Below, piece after piece: positions 1 to 6,483 of a stretch of 8,410 nt of DNA. Positions within the stretch are counted from its first letter, which is position 1. Every line of letters starts with the position of its first letter. Source of the stretch: Thermobaculum sp042408415 (GTDB lineage Bacteria; Chloroflexota; Chloroflexia; Thermobaculales; Thermobaculaceae); the NCBI GenBank assembly GCA_042408415.1, contig JBHORE010000048.1:1-8410 (forward strand). Reading direction: 5' to 3'. The translations under genes and the position numbers were made by a program. The notes below the pieces were generated by a model. It ran no database searches and was not told where the DNA came from. It worked only from the letters and a program-made list of their open reading frames with translations.

Positions 1-159
1 CTTCCTGAGCCAGTTAAGACGCTCAACCAGATCCTTATAATCTGCTGCAGGTCTTCCCTGGGTAGTGTCTGCCCCTAGGTCCCCATAATTGAATCCTGCC
101 TCAGGCTGAGGGTTAAGATCATGTGTGAAGCTGTCTTCGGGATTAGGATTTTGAGTCAT
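1..159 (-). CDS. Hypothetical hydrophilic protein, N-terminal part only (runs off the left edge)
   Basis: An open frame of 53 codons reads leftwards from an ATG at 159-157 to the window edge without a stop, so only the N terminus is visible. The start is supported by a GAGGAG ribosome binding site (plus-strand CTCCTC at 167-172) seven bases upstream. The visible peptide begins MTQNPNPEDSF and is polar, rich in Asn, Asp, Pro and Gly. It turns helix-like near the edge (DYKDLVERLNWLRK). I do not recognise it. It overlaps the 3' end of the preceding gene by 17 bases in another frame, which suggests translational coupling and membership of the Hsp20 operon. Its context suggests a stress-related protein, but the sequence seen shows no domain. 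Confidence 0.7.
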   Translation of the reverse strand, partial: MTQNPNPEDSFTHDLNPQPEAGFNYGDLGADTTQGRPAADYKDLVERLNWLRK

Positions 160-403
160 CGCGATTCTCCTCTTTATCCTCATCCAAGAAAGGGTCTGTT
201 TCAGGATGTTCAGTGTAACTTTCTTTACTGAACACATCCATATTAGTGATATCGCCCACGGGCGCATCTGGTGGTTCGCTCTCCCTGGCCATGCGCCTTG
301 AGCTTATCATGTCTTCATGAGGAGATCCCTCACCATCCAACCTATCCTTGGGTCGTGGGCGATCATGTTGATCAGTTGCTTCTTCTCTATCTTTAAGCGC
401 CAT
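143..403 (-). CDS. Acidic, probably disordered 86-residue protein of unknown function
   Basis: The ATG at 403-401 follows the TAA of the hsp20 gene with no gap (TAAATG). An AGGAGG site lies inside the end of hsp20, four bases before the ATG, so the gene should be translated by coupling. The product has about 26 Asp/Glu against about 13 Lys/Arg, many Pro, Ser and Asp residues, and no hydrophobic stretch long enough for a folded core or a membrane helix. It looks intrinsically disordered and cytosolic. I recognise no family. Its end overlaps the start of the next gene by 17 bases. Tight coupling to a small heat-shock protein suggests, by inference only, a stress-associated accessory protein. 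The alternative that it is a non-coding shadow is less likely because the ribosome binding site and packing fit well. Confidence 0.7.
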   Translation of the reverse strand: MALKDREEATDQHDRPRPKDRLDGEGSPHEDMISSRRMARESEPPDAPVGDITNMDVFSKESYTEHPETDPFLDEDKEENRDDSKS

Positions 404-832
404 TTATCCTCCTATCTTGACCTGAATCTTCCTAGGTTCCGATCTTCTCCTCTTATCGAAGTTTATCCTTAGTATGCCGTCCTCTATAGAAGCGCTCGCT
501 GAGTCTACATCTATAGTTTCTGGTAGCTGCAGGCTACGAAAATAAGGACTGCTCTGCCACTCTTGAACCAAATAGTTGCGACCGGTATTTACGCTCTTTG
601 GACTGGCCTTGATTGTTAGCACCCCACTGGCAAAGCTTAGCTCTATATCTTCCGGCTTTACACCTGGCATTGGTGCTTCGATGACTACAGAGTTATCGGT
701 CTCGTATATATTCAAAGGTACGAGCTGCGGCCTATCTCCCCTTTGGTTACTGGGAGTTCTATGCTCTTCTATAAGCCTATTGAGTGCTTCACGCAGACTT
801 ATCAGATCTCCAAAGTCACGATAAAAACCCAT
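404..832 (-). CDS. Small heat-shock protein, Hsp20 / alpha-crystallin family
   Basis: ATP-independent cytosolic holdase that binds unfolding proteins as a large oligomer. With the start chosen here it has 142 residues, usual for bacterial Hsp20. The N-terminal arm (1-37, MGFYRDFGDLISLREALNRL) resembles the usual region before the domain. The alpha-crystallin domain spans about 38-130, with EAPMPGVKPEDIELS near 52-66 and the conserved A-x-x-x-x-G-x-L type strand (ASIEDGILRINF) near 114-125. A C-terminal I-x-V motif (IQV, 136-138) is the element that docks on neighbouring subunits. The frame is open back to a TTG at 883, but that codon lies inside the -10 promoter element. The ATG at 832 has a strong GAGGAG site, so it is preferred. 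The ATG at 865 would be nearly leaderless. The gene is followed without a gap by an acidic small protein. Confidence 0.95.
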   Translation of the reverse strand: MGFYRDFGDLISLREALNRLIEEHRTPSNQRGDRPQLVPLNIYETDNSVVIEAPMPGVKPEDIELSFASGVLTIKASPKSVNTGRNYLVQEWQSSPYFRSLQLPETIDVDSASASIEDGILRINFDKRRRSEPRKIQVKIGG

Positions 833-841
833 TTGCTTGTA

Positions 842-847
842 CTCCTC
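842..847 (-). promoter_or_regulatory. Ribosome binding site that fixes the hsp20 start
   Basis: GAGGAG on the minus strand, nine bases before the ATG at 832. Neither upstream in-frame start (TTG at 883, ATG at 865) has a comparable site, so this element decides the start. Confidence 0.7.
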
Positions 848-873
848 ACTGACAAGTATTTTCATGAGCAAGG

Positions 874-882
874 AGTATACCA
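874..882 (-). promoter_or_regulatory. Extended -10 promoter of hsp20
   Basis: The minus strand reads TGGTATACT, a perfect TGn extension followed by TATACT (five of six matches to TATAAT). No good -35 hexamer lies 16-18 bases upstream, which is usual for extended -10 promoters. Transcription should begin near 866-868, about 35 bases before the preferred ATG. It lies in the 64-base gap after the HTH gene, so hsp20 probably has its own promoter in addition to any read-through. I found no CIRCE-type inverted repeat here. Confidence 0.5.
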
Positions 883-896
883 AAGACTGCTGCGAC

Positions 897-1190
897 CTAG
901 ATGCCTTCCTTGGGATGCCCTAGCTCGTCGGCATCAAGAGGACGAATATCTCCGCTCGGACCAACTGCCCACCTGGTACCTTGTAGACGGTCCAAAGCCC
1001 TATGAAGTATTGCCCATGCCTGATCGGGTTGCATCCCTTTCTGTTTACACACATCTTCGAGGCTAATGCCAGCAGCTGCCATGGATGCAATCTCGGCCTC
1101 TTCTCCCCCTAGCTCCTGCAGCACCTCATTAGGTATCTGAGAGAGTTGAGAGCTTATGACCCTATAATCCTGCTCATAGTTTTGTGGCAT
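897..1190 (-). CDS. Small helix-turn-helix protein resembling sigma-70 region 4
   Basis: A 97-residue protein whose middle (about 28-70) reads like a winged or sigma-region-4 style helix-turn-helix. It has EEAEIASMAAAGISLEDVC, then a turn with KGMQPDQAWAILHRALDRL, compare the frequent RLHRALERL ending of ECF sigma factors. There is no sigma region 2, so it is not a sigma factor itself. It may be a DNA-binding regulator or a protein that only borrows the fold. The N-terminal 27 residues are polar, and the C-terminal 25 are charged and probably flexible. The frame extends to 1226, but the ATG at 1190 has a full GGAGGTGA site and is chosen. It is divergent from the M48 peptidase gene and sits directly upstream of hsp20, which makes it a candidate local regulator (inference). 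I cannot name a family with confidence. Confidence 0.75.
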   Translation of the reverse strand: MPQNYEQDYRVISSQLSQIPNEVLQELGGEEAEIASMAAAGISLEDVCKQKGMQPDQAWAILHRALDRLQGTRWAVGPSGDIRPLDADELGHPKEGI

Positions 1191-1195
1191 CCTTA

Positions 1196-1203
1196 TCACC
1201 TCC
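1196..1203 (-). promoter_or_regulatory. Strong ribosome binding site of the HTH gene
   Basis: The minus strand reads GGAGGTGA, an eight-base match to the anti-Shine-Dalgarno sequence, with its GGAGG core eight bases before the ATG at 1190. It argues against the longer open frame that starts at 1226. Confidence 0.75.
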
Positions 1204-1244
1204 GGGGCATACTTCGCAGGAACCATGCCTCTTGGAGGTGTCTG

Positions 1245-1295
1245 TTTGCTATATCCTAGTGCTCGCTATATAACATCACAGAAGGATGTAGCAAA
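1245..1295. promoter_or_regulatory. Symmetric, overlapping divergent promoters sharing one TATATA box
   Basis: TTTGCTA at 1245-1251 and its exact reverse complement TAGCAAA at 1289-1295 flank TATATAAC at 1267-1274. Rightwards, TTGCTA (1246-1251) and TATAAC (1269-1274) are 17 bases apart. Leftwards, TTGCTA (1294-1289) and TATATA (1272-1267) are 16 bases apart. Both -35 boxes match TTGACA at four of six positions. Predicted starts are near 1280 for the peptidase gene and near 1260 for the HTH gene. The layout implies that polymerase can bind in only one direction at a time. GCTATAT also occurs twice as a direct repeat (1248-1254, 1265-1271). Confidence 0.5.
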
Positions 1296-1310
1296 GATCG
1301 TGGAGGGCGT

Positions 1311-2438
1311 ATGGGAGAATCAGACAAGCTCCAGCAGGCAATAAAGTACAGCCGTCAGAAAGAGCTCTTATGGGTATTCTCCACTCTAGCTGGGATCTTT
1401 ATAAATATCCTGGCTATACTGCTTGGCCTGCCGGTACTGCTATGGAGGGCCCTTGATGGGAAGGTTCCCTCTAGGTTGCGCTTGCCGGCTTTTGTAACCA
1501 TCTTGTCAACACTAGATTGGTTGATATCTTTACCAATAGCCTTCTACTCAGGCTATATCCTGGAATGGCGGTATAACCTCAGTACACAACGCTTACGACA
1601 TTGGCTGCTGGATCAGCTGAAGGTTCATGGTCTCTCTGTAGCTTTCGGCGTACCCCTGATAACTTCCTTCTATCAGGTCGTGAGGAGATGGCCGCACCGC
1701 TGGTGGCTGATAGTTTCAGCAGCTATGCTGCCTTTCACAGCACTGCTTTCAGAACTTTTTCCCGTGCTCATAGCCCCTTTGTTCAATAAATACGAGCCCA
1801 TAAAAGACCCCGATTTGGAGAGTGAGCTACGACAGCTAGCTTCCAGAGAAGGGGTGGAGATCTCTCGCGTTATGCGCATGGATATGAGTCGACGTACCAA
1901 GAAGTCCAACGCTTTCTTCACTGGTCTAGGCAGGAATCGTCGCATAGTACTGGCTGATACCCTGCTGGACCAGTTTTCAAAGGACGAAATAGAAGCTGTT
2001 GTAGCTCATGAACTAGGTCATCAAGTTAGACGTGACACATGGAAGATGGTTGGTATAAGTGGCCTCGCCACAACCATATCGATGTTCTTATTGTCTCGTA
2101 TATTTCCTGTGTCTACTCGTCTTTTGCCCTCTAAATATCGAGACAAAGAACTATCATCTCCTGCAAACATGCCGTTGCTAGGTCTACTTCTGCAGCTGAT
2201 TACTTTGGTAGAGATGCCTCTGGTTAATGCCTATTCTAGAAGAGTAGAGTACGCCGCGGATGAGTACGCTGTACGCGTAACCCGCAAGCCTGAAGCACTA
2301 GTGTCGGCATTGCAGCGACTGCAAAAATCCAACTTGGTGGACCCAGATCCACCGCTGATAACCAAAGTACTGCTGCACTCTCACCCATCGATCAAGGATC
2401 GTGTCAACAGGATAAGAGCAATAGCTCAACAACAATAG
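1311..2438 (+). CDS. Membrane zinc metallopeptidase, M48 family (Ste24 / CAAX prenyl protease 1-like)
   Basis: Integral membrane zinc endopeptidase of 375 residues. Ste24/HtpX relatives degrade or process membrane and misfolded proteins. The zinc site is visible: HELGH at 233-237 supplies His233, Glu234 (catalytic) and His237. EYAAD at 313-317 supplies the third ligand, Glu313. A late HSHPS motif (356-360) is also typical of the family. The stretch ELFPVLIAPLFNKYEPI (148-164) and SNAFFTGLG (199-207) mark it as Ste24-like with the M48 N-terminal region, not the shorter HtpX type. Probable membrane helices are near 20-44, 60-84, 105-123, 131-155, 245-264 and 286-304. A GGAGGG site (1302-1307) precedes the ATG closely. 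Being divergent from the HTH-hsp20 cluster fits a protein-quality-control role (inference). Bacteria rarely have prenylated a-factor substrates, so the true substrate is unknown. Confidence 0.92.
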   Translation: MGESDKLQQAIKYSRQKELLWVFSTLAGIFINILAILLGLPVLLWRALDGKVPSRLRLPAFVTILSTLDWLISLPIAFYSGYILEWRYNLSTQRLRHWLLDQLKVHGLSVAFGVPLITSFYQVVRRWPHRWWLIVSAAMLPFTALLSELFPVLIAPLFNKYEPIKDPDLESELRQLASREGVEISRVMRMDMSRRTKKSNAFFTGLGRNRRIVLADTLLDQFSKDEIEAVVAHELGHQVRRDTWKMVGISGLATTISMFLLSRIFPVSTRLLPSKYRDKELSSPANMPLLGLLLQLITLVEMPLVNAYSRRVEYAADEYAVRVTRKPEALVSALQRLQKSNLVDPDPPLITKVLLHSHPSIKDRVNRIRAIAQQQ

Positions 2439-2585
2439 GGATAGATTCTTTCGAGATTATCGATTCTGATATGTACCATGTTCGATCACCCGCGTGTTGT
2501 GCGTGTGCTAATGTGCAATGGATATTGTTCTAACGATTCTGGTAGATGGGATACCAAGATCCAACCCCTCTTGTTGTTTGGATTT

Positions 2586-3311
2586 CTAACTGGCGCTGAG
2601 CCGAGATGGAAAAGGAATAGATCTGCTCCCCAAAGCCAGGAGAAACAAATTCACTATTAGACTTATCAGTAGAAGTATGATGCCAAGTGCTATGGCACGA
2701 TCGAAGTTGCCCCTGCTGACCTCAAGCGCTATAGCAGTGGTTAGCACTCGAGTGTAATGCAGGATATTGCCGCCCACTATAAGTGAAGCCCCTACCTCAG
2801 CTATTGCCCTCCCAAATCCTGCAGCTACTGCTACTACTATCTGCTGTCTAAGCAGACTGACTAGTTCGTAGCTGACGCGGAGCTCCGAAGCGCCATCGGT
2901 ACGCATAGCTTCTATGAGTTCGTAATTGGAGCTGAGTATGGCGCTGCGTGTGAGGTTGGTGGTTATAGGCAAGATCACCAAGAACTGTGCTATTACTATG
3001 GCTACTGGAGTGTAGATTAGCCCTAAATCACCTAATGGGCCAGACCGCCACAGGAACAATGCAATCACGAGACCTACAAGTATAGGGGGAAGTCCCATGC
3101 TAGTATTGATCGCCGCCTCTATAAGCCTCTTGAGAGGAAGCGTTCTAAACGCCAAGGCTATACCGAGCGGTATACCTATGGCAGCTGCTGCGAAGGTGGC
3201 TACTCCCGAAACTATTAAGGATAAAATTGCTATCTCATAAGTGAGAGTGTCAAAGGTAATTATGAGGTGTAGGGCATTGACAAGACCCTCTACAAGCAAG
3301 CGCATTCCCAC
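2586..3311 (-). CDS. tupB: ABC transporter permease, tungstate type (TupB-like)
   Basis: Inner-membrane permease of 241 residues that would form the channel of a tungstate (possibly molybdate) importer together with a TupA binding protein and a TupC ATPase. The ABC-permease EAA loop, which contacts the ATPase, is at about 134-145 (EAMRTDGASELR). The TupB-like signature follows: GFGRAIAEVGAS at 165-176, GGNILHYTRVLTTAIALE at 180-197 and the GNF motif at 201-203. Also typical is NTSMGLPPILVGL at 69-81. About five or six membrane helices are seen. The start is a GTG at 3311, or an ATG two codons later at 3305; neither has a good ribosome binding site, so coupling to the gene six bases upstream is likely. 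No TupA or TupC gene is adjacent, and the gene beyond its 3' end is convergent and unrelated, so it looks like an orphan permease. Confidence 0.88.
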   Translation of the reverse strand: MGMRLLVEGLVNALHLIITFDTLTYEIAILSLIVSGVATFAAAAIGIPLGIALAFRTLPLKRLIEAAINTSMGLPPILVGLVIALFLWRSGPLGDLGLIYTPVAIVIAQFLVILPITTNLTRSAILSSNYELIEAMRTDGASELRVSYELVSLLRQQIVVAVAAGFGRAIAEVGASLIVGGNILHYTRVLTTAIALEVSRGNFDRAIALGIILLLISLIVNLFLLALGSRSIPFPSRLSAS

Positions 3312-3317
3312 AGACCA

Positions 3318-3734
3318 TTATGTGGTGTTTCTGGGGGCACTGTAGGTGCCCCCCACGTAACCTAAAGCCAGACCTATTGGTACGTTAAGCACCGCAATAA
3401 ATAGCAGCTGCGTTAGTATAATCTCTAAAGTAAAGGGCATGATTCCTAATGCAGTAATTGCGATGCTATCGATGATGGATGTGACTACACCAGCAATTCC
3501 TCCAGCTCTTAGTCCCTGATACACGTCTCTGGTAAGCCCAGCTGCCATGTAACCACAAACGGTGTAGAAGATCATAGTAACTATGAGATTAACACACTGC
3601 GTACCTATATCCCCTGCCGCCAATTGATTGGATGAAGGTGAGGGCATGGTCAACAGCATTACAGCTATGTCTGTAACCGAAGTAATCACCCCAAAAGCTA
3701 TGCCGGCAAGAACAGCCTGTTTACGAAAGTTCAT
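3318..3734 (-). CDS. Four-helix membrane protein of unknown function with internal duplication
   Basis: A 138-residue hydrophobic protein with four probable membrane helices (about 8-30, 47-67, 76-98, 101-128). It appears built from two similar hairpins: AGIAFGVITSVTD at 10-22 and AGGIAGVVTSIID at 77-89 share the pattern G-I-A-(x)-G-V-x-T-S-x-x-D. The connecting segment at 31-46 is polar and probably outside a helix. I do not recognise a family; it resembles generic small integral membrane proteins of the DUF type. It starts 19 bases after the aminotransferase stop and ends six bases before the permease, so it belongs to the same operon. Its ribosome binding site is weak (AGGT, about ten bases upstream). 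A role as a partner of the permease is possible but unsupported by any motif. Confidence 0.8.
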   Translation of the reverse strand: MNFRKQAVLAGIAFGVITSVTDIAVMLLTMPSPSSNQLAAGDIGTQCVNLIVTMIFYTVCGYMAAGLTRDVYQGLRAGGIAGVVTSIIDSIAITALGIMPFTLEIILTQLLFIAVLNVPIGLALGYVGGTYSAPRNTT

Positions 3735-3753
3735 TGCTTGTATTACCTGTATA

Positions 3754-4704
3754 CTATTGCTCTACCCTGACGTTCATATCAACAGGTGTGAGCCATTGTC
3801 TGTATCGGAAGTCTCTGCCATAAACCACCTCTCGGTACACGTCGCGTAATTGACGAGTTATGGGTCCAGGGGCTCCGTGCTTCATTTCATGTCGATCAAT
3901 CGAAGCTATGGGTGTGATCTCGGCGTGCGTACCACAAAGGAAAACTTCGTCTGCTAGGTAGGTCTCTGTACGGTCCACTACCCTTTCCTCTACTTCGAGG
4001 CCCAGGACCTCACTTGCCAGACGTATAACGGTATCTCGTGTAATACTTTCAAGTATTCCGCTGGTGATGTCCGGTGTGATGAGCTTGCCCTTACGAACGA
4101 AGAATATACATGATCCCGTACCCTCGGCAACCTTACCTTCGGGATTGAGGAATAAGGCTGTATCGTAACCGTTCATAGTAGCCTCGCTGGATGCCAGCTG
4201 GCTGTTACGATAGTTGGCCAACGCCTTGATGCGCGGAGGCAGGACTCTTTCGTTAATTCGCGTCCAAGAGCTATAGCAAGCATGTAAGGAAAAATCTTCC
4301 TCTAATCTTGATACCGCAGGTCTAGAGTAGATGAACATCTCCGTGGTTCTATCACCAACTACGCTAAAAGCTTTATTGCCTACCGCGTATGCCAAGGGCA
4401 TGATATAGATGTCTCCCCTATAAGCGTTGGCCCTAACCAGGTCTATTGTGGCTTGACATATTTCGTCCACGGTGAACTCTTTTGGCATACGTATCAGCTG
4501 CATGGACTGTTCGAGCCTGCGAGCGTGATCTTCGAGCCTAAAGATGTACATCTCGCCTTCGGCATTGTTCCAATAGCCCCTTATACCCTCGAATACAGCC
4601 GTGACTGATGCCCACCAGTAATCGGTTAGATGAACCGTAGCCTCTTCCCAAGGAATAAGCCTATGATTCCACCACAGATACTTCGGATTATCCTGCTGAG
4701 ACAT
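3754..4704 (-). CDS. ilvE: Class IV PLP aminotransferase, branched-chain aminotransferase family
   Basis: A 316-residue cytosolic PLP enzyme, by homology the last step of leucine, isoleucine and valine synthesis (EC 2.6.1.42). Landmarks are LWWNHRLIPWEEATVH (10-25), AVFEGIRGY (36-44), PPRIKALANYRNS (156-168) with the PLP lysine at Lys160, KVAEGTGSCIF (191-201) with Glu194 contacting the PLP ring, GILESITRD (216-224) for phosphate binding, and GTHAEITPI (258-266). Aligned without gaps to E. coli IlvE, residues equal to Tyr31 and Arg97 are Ser33 and Met102, so recognition of the glutamate side chain is probably altered. A GGAGGG site sits just before the ATG. It is the first gene of a probable operon with a small membrane protein and a TupB-like permease, not with ilv or leu genes. 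The substrate may therefore differ from the classic one. Confidence 0.87.
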   Translation of the reverse strand: MSQQDNPKYLWWNHRLIPWEEATVHLTDYWWASVTAVFEGIRGYWNNAEGEMYIFRLEDHARRLEQSMQLIRMPKEFTVDEICQATIDLVRANAYRGDIYIMPLAYAVGNKAFSVVGDRTTEMFIYSRPAVSRLEEDFSLHACYSSWTRINERVLPPRIKALANYRNSQLASSEATMNGYDTALFLNPEGKVAEGTGSCIFFVRKGKLITPDITSGILESITRDTVIRLASEVLGLEVEERVVDRTETYLADEVFLCGTHAEITPIASIDRHEMKHGAPGPITRQLRDVYREVVYGRDFRYRQWLTPVDMNVRVEQ

Positions 4705-4779
4705 GTTCCCTCCAACGTCTCGGTTTTAAGAGCTCAAAGATATGCTAGCAGATAAGGGGACGTTTGATGCATGTATTTT

Positions 4780-6471
4780 CTAGTATGCACCCATGGGTTC
4801 AAGCTGTGGATCTTGTCTCATGTCTGCATAGTGCACGACCTTGTTGCGACCCCTACGTTTGGCTTCATAGAGAGCCGCATCAGCATTGCGGATGAGCTCT
4901 TCTGGGGTGATCCCATCAAAAGGATAAGTGGATGCTCCTACGGATACCTGAAGTGTTATCTTTCTACCATCCTCAAGAACCACTTGGTGCCCAGATATAG
5001 CTGATCGCAGACGTTCTGCTGCAGCTTTGCTGTCATCTATTGATGCTCCAGGGAGAATAGCTTCAAACTCCTCGCCACCGAACCTCCCTAGTACGTCGAT
5101 GGATCTTAGCGTCTGACGAGCTACTCTCGACATATCCTTGAGAACCTTATTGCCCACTTCATGTCCAAAGGTGTCGTTGACCTGCTTGAAGTGGTCGAGA
5201 TCGAAGAATAGTATAGAAAGACCTGTGTAAAGTCGACGTGAGCGCTCGATCTCCTCCGCAACCCTTTCTACAAATGCGCGATGGTTGAGAAAGCCACTTA
5301 AGGGGTCCGTGGAGGCTTTTTCTGAAAGTTGGCGGTACCACTCAGCATTGCGTAGAGCTAAGGATACGTAATCAGCGATCGACTCCAAAGCAGTTATAGC
5401 AGAAGTATCAAATGCGCTCTCCCTACGGCTCTCTATAATTAGAAACCCTCCGGGATGGTCGTCTATTATGATAGGGACAACTGCCATCGACCTGGCTCTG
5501 GGACATGCAACTCCTCCTACTCCTTTCTCCTGTAAAAGGTTATTCGAGTAGACACTCTTGCGTTCTCGTAATGACCTACTTATAAGCGGGTGATCATTGA
5601 TATTGCCATCGACAGTCTTTTTGCCGTCCGTTCTATGGCTGGCCACGATGTTAAGCTCGGAGGAATCCTCAGTAGTAAGTGCCAATATAACAGCGTCATA
5701 TCCAAGATTCCTATGGATCGCACTTACTACTACATCTGGTACATTCTCCGGAGATAGCACAGCTAGCACATCCTGCCCTACGGCATGGACAGCTTCTAAC
5801 TGCATCCTGCGGCTACGCTCTAGCTCAGTCTCCTGCTGTAGCTGACGGCTACGAGTCCATACATCCTCTAGATTGCTGCGTAAAATCTGCTCTCTGTGAC
5901 GCAGGCGAATGATCTCTCCCTTCATTAGGGCTCCTATGGCTGTTGCTCCGAGCGATGCTACCGATAGGACTGCCTGCTCGACCAGACCGCGACTGGATAC
6001 ATCTGAGTAGATCATAGGAGTAAAAGCGGCAATTACTACCATCAAGCCAATAAGTATGGCTGATGTAAGTTCATAGTAGAGGGCAGCAAATACCACCGGT
6101 AGCATATACAGGGGTTGAAAGGGACTCTGCTCCCCACCAGTAAGGTAGACTAATCCTGCTAGCAACGATATAGAGCTCAAAGGCATCAGGAGAAACAGGT
6201 TCCGTGGTAGGTTATCCCAAGGCACTAAGTGAATGAGAACTATAGAGACAATAGCCCCCAGGATTATTAGATTTGCACCAACGCGACTAGATGCTAAGTG
6301 TAATTGCGGGTAATTGATCACAAACAGAACAAGAATTACGGCTATAGCGTAGAGAGAGCTTGCTAACGCTCGTAGCTTACGCTCTAGGCCATTCCTATAG
6401 TTAGTTGGTTCTTGCCCGGTATGCACTTTGATCTTTACATGATACAACAAAACCGCAAGGTGTTGCAGCAA
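4780..6471 (-). CDS. Membrane GAF-GGDEF diguanylate cyclase
   Basis: A 563-residue sensor that would make cyclic di-GMP from two GTP at the inner face of the membrane. The N-terminal part has about six membrane helices between 37 and 183, then a charged, probably coiled-coil linker (184-228), a GAF domain (about 229-376) and a GGDEF domain (about 385-548). FFDLDHFKQVND (422-433) carries the first metal-binding Asp424. The active loop is GGEEF at 465-469, and RSID at 456-459 is an intact RxxD inhibitory site. Catalysis and product inhibition are thus both predicted. The start is uncertain. The most upstream choice is a TTG at 6471 without a clear ribosome binding site; TTG at 6450 or 6447 and GTG at 6426 are alternatives, and the first ATG comes far too late, within the helices. 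It lies 12 bases after treT and is probably co-transcribed with it. Confidence 0.9.
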   Translation of the reverse strand: MLQHLAVLLYHVKIKVHTGQEPTNYRNGLERKLRALASSLYAIAVILVLFVINYPQLHLASSRVGANLIILGAIVSIVLIHLVPWDNLPRNLFLLMPLSSISLLAGLVYLTGGEQSPFQPLYMLPVVFAALYYELTSAILIGLMVVIAAFTPMIYSDVSSRGLVEQAVLSVASLGATAIGALMKGEIIRLRHREQILRSNLEDVWTRSRQLQQETELERSRRMQLEAVHAVGQDVLAVLSPENVPDVVVSAIHRNLGYDAVILALTTEDSSELNIVASHRTDGKKTVDGNINDHPLISRSLRERKSVYSNNLLQEKGVGGVACPRARSMAVVPIIIDDHPGGFLIIESRRESAFDTSAITALESIADYVSLALRNAEWYRQLSEKASTDPLSGFLNHRAFVERVAEEIERSRRLYTGLSILFFDLDHFKQVNDTFGHEVGNKVLKDMSRVARQTLRSIDVLGRFGGEEFEAILPGASIDDSKAAAERLRSAISGHQVVLEDGRKITLQVSVGASTYPFDGITPEELIRNADAALYEAKRRGRNKVVHYADMRQDPQLEPMGAY

Positions 6472-6483
6472 TACGACAGATCA

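Noticed and set aside
576..1066. Plus-strand open frames opposite hsp20 and the HTH gene.
   Set aside because: They lie opposite well-supported genes with clear domains, and their products resemble nothing.
404..1310. CIRCE (HrcA) operator near the heat-shock gene.
   Set aside because: No TTAGCACTC-N9-GAGTGCTAA-like repeat was found; the single GAGTGC at 782-787 is inside the coding region and unpaired.
2559..2583. Possible bidirectional terminator between the convergent peptidase and permease genes (ATCCAA / TTGGAT, loop of 13 bases).
   Set aside because: The stem has six base pairs with only two G-C pairs, the loop is long and there is no clear T run on either side. No better terminator was found in the 147-base gap.
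2478..2660. Open frame of 60 codons on the plus strand after the peptidase gene.
   Set aside because: It lacks a good ribosome binding site, has no recognisable product, and runs into the permease gene on the other strand.
4705..4779. Promoter for the aminotransferase operon in the gap after the cyclase gene.
   Set aside because: The only candidate, TATCTT on the minus strand, has four matches and no -35 box at a suitable distance. Read-through from treT cannot be excluded.
5159..5845. Alternative-frame open frames within the cyclase gene.
   Set aside because: They are shadows of the GAF and GGDEF coding sequence, without ribosome binding sites.
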